Source: Nymphaea colorata
Taxonomy: Eukaryota > Streptophyta > Magnoliopsida > Nymphaeales > Nymphaeaceae
Assembly: GCF_008831285.2 (NCBI RefSeq)
Contig: NC_045147.1
Span: 15,106,854 to 15,170,853, forward strand
Reading direction: 5' to 3'
DNA: 64,000 nt
Position numbers and translations under genes: made by a program. This document shows positions 34,934 to 45,300 of this stretch, in pieces; position 1 is the first letter of the stretch, and each line of letters starts with the position of its first letter. Under the pieces are notes generated by a model that saw only the letters and a list, made by a program, of their open reading frames with translations, was not told the DNA's origin and made no database searches.

Positions 34934-37198
34934 TTGGGGACACAGTCACACAAGACACGACTTCACGGCTCTCGTCCACTTCTAACATGGATGGCTTCTC
35001 TGCTACTTCGTCCTCTTCTCGTCGCGAACCCGCCATGTCTCATTTCTCTTTTCCTGTCTAACTTATTTTCTCGACTACCCACTTTCAGATTTTGCTTCAG
35101 GGCATGTTCATCCTTGCCTTTATTCCTTGACAACCATGAAGGCGATCACCCGAACCCTGTACGAGGACCCACTGATTTTACCATTTGCACTTCTCTCTTG
35201 GACGACTGCGCCAACCTGAGGGATTTGACTCAAGCTCAGAGCTGGATTCTGAAGTTGGGGTTGCAGCAGAGCAATTTCATCACCACCAAATTTGTGCACG
35301 TTTGCTGTGAGTTTGGTGAGATTCGTCACGCTTGCGATGTGTTCGACGAAATGTCTGAACGGAACGTTTTCCTTTGGAATGCGATAATTAGAGGGCATTC
35401 TCGGAGCGACCTGTTGGAGGGTGCACTTGGATTGTATTGTAGAATGCAAAGTGAAGGTGTCCTGCCTGATGGTTTCACTTTTCCTCATGTTCTCAAAGCT
35501 TGCAGCGGCCTGGGGAATGCTAGAAAGGGCAGAGAAATTCATGCGCAGATTTTCAGGCTTGGGTTCGAATCGGATGTCTTCGTGCAGAATGGTCTTATAA
35601 CCATGTACTCAAAATGTGGTTGGGTTGATCATGCTCGGAGTTTGTTTGATAAGTTGCAGGATAGAACCATCGTGTCGTGGACCTCGATTATTTCCGGTTA
35701 TGCGCAGAATGGTCACCCAGTTGAGGCCCTGCAAATCTTCAGAAAAATGCAATGTTCCAAAATGGAGCCTGATTGCATTGCCCTTGTCAGCATTCTGAGG
35801 GCATACACCGATGTGGAGGGCCTCCAACAAGGAAAATCTATTCATGGTTATGTGATTAAAGGCGGGTTCGAATCTGAAGTAGACATTTTGATATCCTTGA
35901 CTGCAATGTACGCCAAATGTGGGGAAGTAGAGACTGCAAGGAGCTTGTTTGATAGGGTCACGTCCCCTGGAATAATTCTATGGAACGCCATGATTTCTGG
36001 ATATGCAAAGAATGGCTACGCTAGTGAAGCTGTTGAGCTATTCCGGGAATTGCTTCCTTTACAAGTTAGACCCGATTCAGTAACTGTACGTGCTGCTATA
36101 CTAGCTTGTGCTCAGGTGGGTTCCGTGGAATTGTGTAGGTGGATCGGTGATTATGTTAGAGGCAGTGAACATAGAGCCGATATCTTCGTGAATACGGCTC
36201 TGATTGATATGTACGCAAAGTGCGGAAGCATAGCTGAAGCTCGCCGAGTGTTCGACATGGTGCCGGTGAAGGATGTAGTGGTTTGGACGGCCATGATCAT
36301 GGGGTACGGTTTGCATGGCCATGGTCAGGATGCCCTTGCTCTTTACGAAGAGATGAAGCGGGCAGGAATGAAGCCGAATGATGTAACGTTCGTCGGCATT
36401 CTCTCAGCTTGCAACCATTCTGGACTTGTTGATGAGGGATGGCGGTACTTCCACAGCATGAAGAGAGGCTATGGAATTGAGCCTAGGCATCAGCATTATG
36501 CGTGCGTGGTCGACCTTCTCGGTCGGGGAGGATACTTGGATGAGGCTTATGAATTTATCAAGAAGATGCCAATGGAACCTGCTGTCACTGTGTGGGGAGC
36601 TCTCCTGAGTGCTTGCAAGATCTACGGGCATGTGGAACTAGGGCAATATGCAGCAGAACGTGTTTTTGCCGTTGATCCAACAAATGCAGGACACTATGTG
36701 CAACTGTCAAACCTCTACGCTGCAGCTGGTAGGTGGGGTGATGTAGCCAAGGTGAGGGTACTGATGAAGGAAAGAGGATTGGTCAAGGCACTCGGATATA
36801 GTTTGATAGAGATCAATGGTAAGCTTCAGGCTTTCCGGGTGGGGGATGATTCACATCCAAGGTCCAAGGAAATATTTGCAATGCTTGAAAAGTTAGAGTC
36901 TAAATTGAAAGAAGCTGGATATGTTCCTCATGTGGACTCTGTTTTACATGACCTGGACAATGAAGAAAAAGAGGAGATGCTCTGTAACCACAGTGAGATG
37001 ATAGCAATTGCTTTTGGTCTTATAAGTACAGCTCCTGGAACAACACTCCGGATCACAAAGAACCTCCGTGCTTGTATTAACTGCCACTCTGCAACGAAGC
37101 TCATCTCGAGAATCGAAGATAGAGAAATAATTGTTCGTGATGCTAATCGTTTTCACCACTTCAAAGATGGATCTTGTTCTTGTGGAGATTATTGGTAA
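34934..37198 (+). CDS. MEF22: PPR-DYW mitochondrial RNA editing factor, MEF22-like
   Basis: An intronless frame of 754 codons; M20 (34991) is an equally plausible start and opens a leader rich in Arg, Ser and Leu that suits organelle import. From about residue 80 to 580 there are repeated PLS-class PPR motifs (for example NAIIRGHSR, SWTSIISGYAQNG and LWNAMISGYAKNG), followed by E/E+ segments and a complete DYW domain ending CSCGDYW. The deaminase zinc site is intact: HSE at 686-688 and CINCH at 714-718. Such proteins bind specific organelle transcripts and convert C to U. The order and wording of the repeats agree closely with what I recall of Arabidopsis MEF22, a mitochondrial editing factor, so orthology is likely but needs a tree. 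The gene has no frame damage and COX6B follows 0.8 kb downstream. Confidence 0.93.
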   Translation: MGTQSHKTRLHGSRPLLTWMASLLLRPLLVANPPCLISLFLSNLFSRLPTFRFCFRACSSLPLFLDNHEGDHPNPVRGPTDFTICTSLLDDCANLRDLTQAQSWILKLGLQQSNFITTKFVHVCCEFGEIRHACDVFDEMSERNVFLWNAIIRGHSRSDLLEGALGLYCRMQSEGVLPDGFTFPHVLKACSGLGNARKGREIHAQIFRLGFESDVFVQNGLITMYSKCGWVDHARSLFDKLQDRTIVSWTSIISGYAQNGHPVEALQIFRKMQCSKMEPDCIALVSILRAYTDVEGLQQGKSIHGYVIKGGFESEVDILISLTAMYAKCGEVETARSLFDRVTSPGIILWNAMISGYAKNGYASEAVELFRELLPLQVRPDSVTVRAAILACAQVGSVELCRWIGDYVRGSEHRADIFVNTALIDMYAKCGSIAEARRVFDMVPVKDVVVWTAMIMGYGLHGHGQDALALYEEMKRAGMKPNDVTFVGILSACNHSGLVDEGWRYFHSMKRGYGIEPRHQHYACVVDLLGRGGYLDEAYEFIKKMPMEPAVTVWGALLSACKIYGHVELGQYAAERVFAVDPTNAGHYVQLSNLYAAAGRWGDVAKVRVLMKERGLVKALGYSLIEINGKLQAFRVGDDSHPRSKEIFAMLEKLESKLKEAGYVPHVDSVLHDLDNEEKEEMLCNHSEMIAIAFGLISTAPGTTLRITKNLRACINCHSATKLISRIEDREIIVRDANRFHHFKDGSCSCGDYW

Positions 37199-37370
37199 AA
37201 GGGATTCTTACACTGAAGTTGGTGTTCAGTTCCCACAAGGTGGCCGCTGTATCTACTTCGATGTTTTTGTGATATCTTTCTCTTTATAAAATTTGCTAGA
37301 ACAACGAAATAGAACAAATTTTTTCCCTTGTGAAGGAAAACAACTGAGAGATGGAACCTGGGTACAAATT

Positions 37371-37460
37371 CGTGAATTTGATAATATGCAATTCAGCATT
37401 CGTGAATTTGATAATGTACAGTTCAGCATTCTTAATTATGATACTGTACAATTCAGCATC
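37371..37460 (+). repeat. Three 30-bp tandem repeats after the MEF22-like gene
   Basis: Units at 37371-37400, 37401-37430 and 37431-37460 share the pattern GAATTTGATAAT...CAATTCAGCAT. The unit length is a multiple of three, so one frame (37293-37505) translates as repeated decapeptides of the type REFDNMQFSI. The repeats start 173 bases after the PPR stop codon, probably in the 3' untranslated region. Confidence 0.85.
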
Positions 37461-37949
37461 CGTATTTTCCGCTACTCTATAATTTCTTGTGAACGTAATT
37501 TTTAAAGTGAAAATGGACCAGTTTATATTTAGTTAGTCGCCAGATTTATGATCTTTCTTCTCTTATTCCTGGTGGTTCTGTTATATTTATATTCTTAGTT
37601 GAATTTGTTGAACCATCACCTTCAAGACGTGCATTTGAACATTGGTACTTTCAGGATGCTGCTTTCTTGCATGCTGAGTTGCGGGCGGAGGAGTTGCCTG
37701 TGGAGACTTCCAGAACAGATTTGAAGGATGTTGATCAAATTATATGCTGCTGTCTTTATTCATCCGGTCGACTCATAAAGTTACTTTCGTCTTGGTTTCC
37801 ATGGTTTCTAGAAATTGCATGAAGTTGCTCGTCCTTATGATGATGCCACGTTAGCGATCCCTAGTCCACCTGTCCTCAGCACCTATCTAGACAGAGAGAT
37901 CGAGAAGAGGGGAGTGTGAGGTGTGTTTAACTTCAAGAAGCGAGAAGTG

Positions 37950-38060
37950 ATGGAGATGTTCTCTGAATTCAGTGGGGGATTTCTATCTGCTTCTCGTAGG
38001 AAGAAGGGATGGAGAGCTCGCCGGTGGAACCCCATGAGCAGATGCGAGCCAGGGACGTGA
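37950..38060 (+). other. Upstream ORF overlapping the COX6B start
   Basis: An ATG at 37950 opens a 36-codon frame that ends with TGA at 38058-38060, past the COX6B ATG at 38009 and in another phase. If the leader is transcribed unspliced, this frame would reduce COX6B translation. An acceptor-like CGTAG at 37995-37999 leaves open that the segment is removed as intron. Confidence 0.35.
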
Positions 38061-39167
38061 ATCGCGTAGCTCGAGGGGAGCAAGCTCCTCGCCCATCCCA
38101 CGAACCAGGTAGCATCAAAGAAGCACCAGTCGTACCAGGCCCTCCTACAATTCGGGTATGCCTACTCCTTTAACTACTCTAGCTCTCATCTAATTGTTAA
38201 CGTCGTGGTGTAAAGGGCCGAACATTTCTTTAATGGAGTTACTGTTGTTGTTTCTCTGCATGTCTACTGATTCAGGAGGTTGATCTGGTCACAGCGCCTG
38301 CAGACCCACGCTTCCCAACGACCAACCAGACACGACATTGCTACACCCGCTACATTGAGTACCACAAGTACGTGAGATCAAGTTCTCTATTTTGAGGATA
38401 AAAAATGGATGAGGACAGAGGCTAGACTAATAGAGCCTTTATATCTTTAATGAATTATAAGATTACACTTTCTTGCCTTTGAGCAAAATCCATAGGGAAG
38501 GTTTAGTACTAGATTCTCCTTTTCGGTTTTTTTTTCAATAAAAGAGAATAAAAGACGAATCTGGTTTTCTTTGGCAGTATTGACTGTTTTTCAATATGAG
38601 ATTGTTGAATGTGCAGATGAAGTTCTGGAAATATGAATTAGCATTTCAATGTAGAAACACATTCTCGACATTTTTTTAGGAACTTATATGCTTATTCAGA
38701 AAATTCCGTGGCTTGATTTAGAGACCCTACCGTTCTCAAATTAGAATTTCAACACAGAAGCCGACTCAGGCGACAGTTCAGTTCAATGAAAAGCCATGAC
38801 ACTTGCCAGGTTTGACGCGCTGTGTGTCTGGAGTATTGCTCATTTGCTTTGTTGATGTGGAAGTTATTGATTGATGGTGCAGGTGCATACAAGCCAAGGG
38901 GAAAGGCGCGCCCGAATGCGAAAAGTTTGCTCGATACTACCGTTCTCTCTGCCCGTCCGAGTGGGTGAGCTTTCTGCACTTGCGGACTCGTGAATTTGAT
39001 ACTGTTTTAATGGGAAAAACTATCTGTCTTCGTTGTAGTGCTACCATCAATACGGCCTCTTTTTCTTTTCTAAACTTATTCTTGATGAGATGAGAGATTG
39101 ATGGGATTTGCAGATCCAGAAGTGGAACGAGCAGAGGGAATTGGGTATATTTCCTGGACCCCTCTGA
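38009..39167 (+). CDS. COX6B: Cytochrome c oxidase subunit 6b
   Basis: Four exons, 38009-38155, 38276-38367, 38883-38964 and 39114-39167, join in phase to give 124 residues. The core runs APADPRFPTTNQTRHCYTRY to WNEQRELGIFPGPL. It carries the COX6B twin cysteine motifs, CX9C (HCYTRYIEYHKC) and CX10C (ECEKFARYYRSLC), which are oxidised in the mitochondrial intermembrane space by the Mia40 pathway. The subunit sits on the intermembrane face of complex IV and helps bridge the dimer. The start at 38009 is chosen because an in-frame TAG (37997-37999) closes the frame upstream. It gives a charged, Pro-rich extension of about 50 residues before the core, intermediate between the short plant isoforms and the long-tailed COX6b-1 type. 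An unseen upstream coding exon remains possible. Confidence 0.92.
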
Positions 39168-40940
39168 GTGATGGCTGTACTGAGGCGGGCAGCAGCGGAA
39201 GAAATCCGGGAGCTTCTTTCTTTTGTTATACTCTTTATTTTGAATCCGATCTACCACTGAACTATATTTTGCTTTCAAGGTTTCTGTCTGCCAGTTTTTT
39301 GCTTTCTGTAAAGAAGAGCAAAAGAAAAAGGAAAGGGAAGCAATGCATGAGTTGTAGACTTATAGAGCCGTCAGTCAGAAAGCAGTTCGTCAACTTTAGA
39401 AGAATTAGCTTTGTGCCGAAGATTGTGGCCTCTGCTGAGGAAAGTGTCATCGGAAGTTACTTATACTCGCTTTTCAGAAGATTAAGGGAAATTATCATTT
39501 TCTAAGTAAAGAAAGGTTGTAAGTTTTTCATTCAGGTGCAATCATTTTTCTTGTCGAGATTGTGCAGAACCTTTAAATGGGATAGGATCAGTTATTCGAA
39601 CCAGTCCCTAGCAACCATGTGAAATTTCTCATGATGCCTCGTTAACTGTGAAATCGAAATGGATTATTCTCACGAAGCTCATCTTGCCAGCCAGCCGTCT
39701 CAATGGCCACCTTGGCTGTGTTCTATAATTCCAGTGTTTGATGGGATGTAAGGTTGCATAACAAGGTGTGCAAACACAATTTACACAGACTGAAGGATTT
39801 ATCCTTGTTAATAAATCTTGCTCTTGTTGTCTCAGCACTAAATATGATGACCAATAAACACTTGTACATTACTCTATCCGTGTTACTTTGAAATCAAATC
39901 CTTTTTTAGTGAAAGCCTCTAATTGATCCAAGGAACTTTACATTTTGACGATTAAAAGTACACATTCCCCATTCTCCTATACAATTTCCTGTACAGAACC
40001 ATCGGGGAAAAGCCTTAACACTTCTAACTGTTTGCCCTACTATCTCCCACCCTGAGCTCGAGAGGATCCACCACTACGAACATATGAAACAAAAACCAAC
40101 TCATGTTTTCTTATTTCTCGTCCCCTAATTTTCATCATATTAGTTGACAAATATGTTGCCATTTTATAACATGTATAAAATATTTGACTTTGCATAATTT
40201 TAAATTATCATTAGAAGACCTCTTTCTGGTTCTCCATAGTTTAGCGAGAGTGTGAAGTTTACAGGTTTCAAAAGAACTGTCTATTGATCTCAATAGTGCT
40301 TGGTGGGCCTTACCAGTCAGAGATTAGAAGACATCTTTCTTTTCTGGGGTCCGAAGTAATATCATCTAAAGGAAGCAAAAAAACAAAAGTTTGCAAAAAA
40401 TGGTGCCATGACTGGCAATCTCAATTCAAGAAACTAACGCATTCGACTTCAATTTGAAAACAGTGGATGCCTTGAGTTGGTATTCGAGAACTATAGCCAT
40501 AATAGCTTCGGAGTCCATAACCAAAATCAGCAACGGACCTATTGGTTTCGAAACTAAAAACCCAATAGCTAGAACATTTCGACAAACGACTCTCTTTCTG
40601 GATTTATAGTTTATATCGTTGATGTGATGATCATGTGATTTGCCCAACTATGATTGTAGTTCTTCTCAACCGTGAAAGGATTTTGTATAGCGCCTTTTTG
40701 GGCACTTTGTATAGCGACATTTTCGTCACACTAAGCATGTGACTGTCGCTAAATGATAGCCAATCCATCAAGATTTGGATGATGTATTTAATAGTTGACA
40801 GCCAGTCCCTCGTCTAATTCAAGTGACGACACCTCCACCTTCTAATTTGGGAACCACCACCTACCTCATTGACAAAGCAATCACTACATGCATTTGGATG
40901 TTATTGGCATTTGGATAGGGACATTATTATATTTATAGGA
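39168..40940. other. COX6B 3' flank and intergenic sequence
   Basis: No supported gene. Around 40670-40760, repeated TAGCG/CGCTA and GTCGCTAA motifs recall the subterminal regions of CACTA elements, but no ends were found. Confidence 0.45.
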
Positions 40941-42300
40941 CAGTTTTGCTGTAACACCTATAATCTTGTTTCTGTATGATTGTGAAGAATCTTGAAAAAC
41001 TCGTAAAAAAGGGTTGTTAATTGATTGATTGTTCTCGTTTCTATATTTTTCAAAGTTATAATTGAAATTGCTAAGGAATGGGTTGAGATCTACCAAATCA
41101 GAAGCACAAATTTGGTGTCGAAGTGGGTCGGATTTTTACACTAGTATCTGAACTTGTTTAATGCTTAGACATGGGGTCCTACACATACAAAGTGCATTAG
41201 CGTGCCTTAAGAGTGGTGAATTGTAACACTCAATAAGATTAGTTATACATTTAAAATTATAAAGAATTTTGAGGGACTTATAAAGTTTGGGTGTCCTGGT
41301 TGCTAGTTCTTTTAGTATGGACTGGAGCAAGTTGAGATTCACGAAACAAGGAGCCCAAGCCTAGGAGTCGGTTAGATTTTTTGCAGTTGCACTCTCTAAA
41401 ACTTTAACATACAAGCGTTAGTAGCGCAGCCTAGGACTACAAAAGTGTCATCATTTATGAGTTAGAATCATCTTGACCAGTATCCTTTAGAAGACTAGCG
41501 TTTTGTCTTCTTAGTCACATGACGCAAAAGCTGCAGTGTCAATAGTTACATAGTTCGAAATTTCCTTGTGTGGAGTCAATGGAAGCTTGGATCCTCTTCA
41601 CTGAACTTACGTGGAAGCCCTATTGAAGCGAAGATTTTCCAGCACCTAGAAATCGAATTAAAGGCAGAGTTCATATTCCCTCTTAGCTGAGCGGCAATAA
41701 CACATAGTGGATCAATTCTAGACCCCTTAAAAGAATCTTAGACCCTTCAACTACATTTTAAAATAGCTTAAAGCACCAACAATGTATAGTAAACGAATTT
41801 CGTGGGTCTGTGTGGGCAAAACTAGCATTGCCAGTGAAAACATATTGTATACAGCCGTTTTTGCCTCTCACTAAGATAACTGTTACATATATATATATTT
41901 CCCTTATCTTGAATTTATCCTTTTGCCAATATCTTAATTATTGTTATTGTAATACTTCAAAAATTTAGTTTTGTATCTAAGATTGTGAAAGATTTTTAGA
42001 GATTTATAAAAAAGGTTGCTAAAGTAGTTAGTTGCCCTAGTTTTTAGTCATTTTCAGGTTAAACAAAAACTATTAAAGGGCGTGTTAGAGTCCATCGAAC
42101 TAAGGGTTTGAGCTCTAACACTCAGTTCTAGGGTTCTATACGTACAAATGAGTGTATCTTAAGGAGGTGGATTGTAACACCTTAAAAATTTATTATTGTA
42201 TCTAAGAATATAAGGGATTTTGGAGAACCTATAAAAAATGTTATTAAAGTGGTTAGTCGTCTTGGTTCTTGGTTTTTTTAAATTGAAACAGAAACTATTA
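40941..42300. repeat. Degenerate dispersed repeat, about four copies
   Basis: Units of about 100 bases start near 40951, 41223, 41948 and 42173. They share TGTAACACC-like starts, TGTATCTAAGA, a TTTATAAAAAA-like middle and GGTTAGTCGTCTTGG-like ends; the third and fourth are the most alike. The shared text also includes CTATTAA and the word GTTCTTGG. The pattern fits fragments of an old LTR or an unclassified element. Confidence 0.5.
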
Positions 42301-45300
42301 AGAAACTGGAATGAATGCCTGAACTCAATGTGGGTCAAAGCCTTTACAACTATTCATCAAATTCCTCTCATGATCAATAACTCGCATCGTCTTTCTTCGG
42401 TCTGAGATTTCTCAAGCAGTGGCCAAAACAAGGAGTGAGGATGATCAGGTTTCGTACGTGTTCCATCTTACACAGTAGCCTGGTCATGGGGAGCCAGTGC
42501 TAGCAAAGGAGACAAGTATCCCATGTTGCAGGGTGACCGCAATGGCCGGCCACATGATCTTGGTTTTGGACCCAAAATGCCAACAAAAGAATTCTCCCGG
42601 CCGTGCCGTGAATCGCCACATTGAAAAGCAAAAGTGAAAAGAATTTTTCCATGTGACAAGCTGCAGGCTTCAGAGCCAGCTTTAGCGCAGGTCTCTGTCC
42701 CATTTCAATATTGCGGCAGACGATCGGACATTGATAAATAGTACAAAGGTAGACAGGGTAATACGTGAAAACACCAAACAGAAAAATAAAATGTTGGCCA
42801 TCATGCTTAGCTGGTCTTCCTTAGCGACTCCAATGGTAAAAAACCCTCTTGCATGTACCTTTCTATCACAGTTGTTGAATTGCACACTTACAGCTTCAGT
42901 TTGTACAAAGAGTGGGCCTTAATTTGCTCTTCAAATTGCAGTTCTAGCAATCTGAAATTTGTTTCCTGTACCTTCGTTAATGTTACATGGATTTTTCTTA
43001 GTGAATGGCAAGATCTTTTCATCCGTCTTTCTGTAATTGGAACAGGATCGATCTGGTAACTGCTGCTTTCAAATCAGTGTATTTTAAGATAAGTGGTCTT
43101 AACAACTCCATCAACTAATAATTGGACCATCTAACCGTTCTTAAAGCGAGGAGGGGTCTGGTAGTGGTCACTGAACAGCGGAGACATGCATTAAAGTATT
43201 CAAGCAACAAGATTTTGGCAGATCTCACCGGCCCCGATGGATTGCCTTACTGAAGTGATCAGAAAAGCTTCCGGACAACTACGAAATCGACCTTTCACCA
43301 CACCAATCTCAAGATTTCCTCCCACTCGACAGCTGAAAAAGGTGCGAATCTTCCTGATTTTTGGACTTATCTCAGTGTCGGCCGCTGATTATTTTGGAAC
43401 AATTTTTCTCCTCCTCCTTTTCTTTGTGATTTGTTTCCTCTTCCCCCTCTTCATGCTAATTCTTGATCTTCTTCTTGCAGCTGCAAAAGGATCGATGTGG
43501 TAGAGATCGGAGTTATATGCTGTTGATACTACATCAACTTCTTTTAGTATAAAAAAATTCTCATAAAGAGGCGCTGCTTAGGAAAATGCTTGCCTTCGTC
43601 TGTTAAAATTCGCACTTTATGACTCCTACCGAACCAGGTGATTACCAGTTATAAAGTTGAGCATATATCGAATGACATATTTTAAGGCCTATTGTAAGAA
43701 AGCATCCTTAACTTTTTGGCTTAATGAAGAAGAATGCACATATACCCTTAAATTGTAGGGCACCCTCAAAATTTTAGCCATGCTATTCAACAGGTGGATA
43801 GAGTCCTTGTGGGGCAATATGTCCTTAAGTTGTCCTGGGGTTCAACAAATAGTTGAAAAATGGGCAAAATCTAAGCAAGTAAAATAGTCAAAAGGATATA
43901 TAATTTTTCCATTCAAAAATTTTAAAAAGTTTCCGTATTTATAGCATACTAATTATGTATAGTTTTAAAGGCACTATTTTATTCCCACGTCAACTTGGCA
44001 CCCGATAATCAATATTTTAAGGAACTCGTTGGGAGAACCCATAATCTTTTTAGGGGAAATATTGCCTTATTCCTGTAGTGCATTATGTTACTTTATCCTA
44101 ATCCTGTCCATATGAACTGTGGAAGAAATCTTAATTGGTGTAAGCAATAAATGAAGCCCAAGAATAAAGATCAAAACGCCTCATGCCTACTTCGAGAGCT
44201 TGTGGAACGCCATTGTTATAGTTGCTGAGCTCACTCCAGACCAATAAAAGAAACGCTAATCAACATAAAGCCACCACAGTGCTGGGACAGATCCATTAAA
44301 GAGCAAAGCAAATCATGCAAGTGGCAAATTACTGATTAGCTTATGCATTCTCCTCGGTTGTGGAAAAACTCCTGAAAGGGTCCACAAGTTTCGACACTGT
44401 TTGGGAGTAGCAGCTTGTGACCGTCATGACCAAATTATAGACGGAGAGTTTGGGAGGTAATGGCGGAAGGCGTCAGCCCCACAGAAAGGCTAAAGTAAAA
44501 ATTAGTTGCAGGACTGTAACTTTCGTAGCCATTAATGGAGAAAGCCTAATCCTCGTCCTCATGGAAGCAGCAGTAGAACAGTGCATTTCTTACTTTGCCG
44601 CAGAAGGTACACCTAGCTTTAGTTAATTTAAATTATTCTTCGAGTTCTTCCCGGATTTCAAATAGTTTTTATTCTGCATAGAGCTTAGAAAGTTCTAAAT
44701 ATAGTTGGATTAGTTCATCTGAACATGTGAGATGGCTAACACACATTTCAAAAATTCTAAACAAATCATTGAAATTTATTTACTTTTAGTATGCCAAAAC
44801 AGACTCGAAATCAAAATCAATGATCAGATGGATTAATCAGTTCATTTACATCCTTGCTCTACACCCTTGGGGGATCAGGTTTCGGTTGGATTCAGCGTCT
44901 ACTGAATTAGGCAAGTCGGATTCAGAACTTTCCCACACCAAATTCAGATTGTACTACTCAATCAGCCATTTATATATATCTACTGGATCTCCATCGGATC
45001 TCATTTACAAATCAGTCTTGGACTTGGATCCGTTATGAAACTGCATGTGAATCTGAATATGATTGGTAATTGAGTCCAAATATTTTTTGTCAGATCCGGC
45101 TAAACGGACATGAAATCAAATCAGGGATCATATTCAATTTCTTTACATCCTCGACGTTTTGATCATTATTTTTGCGTCGTATACCTAAACAATATATTTG
45201 CATTCTAAAGGAGGGCAGTGGCCCCGTCCATCCACCAAAGTAGGAGAGACAAATTAAGGAGAGAAAGATGGAGGAAACCAAAAGAAAATGGAAATGGGGA

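Noticed and set aside
37371..37460. CRISPR-like array
   Set aside because: The units are directly adjacent without spacers, in a plant genome; it is a plain tandem repeat.
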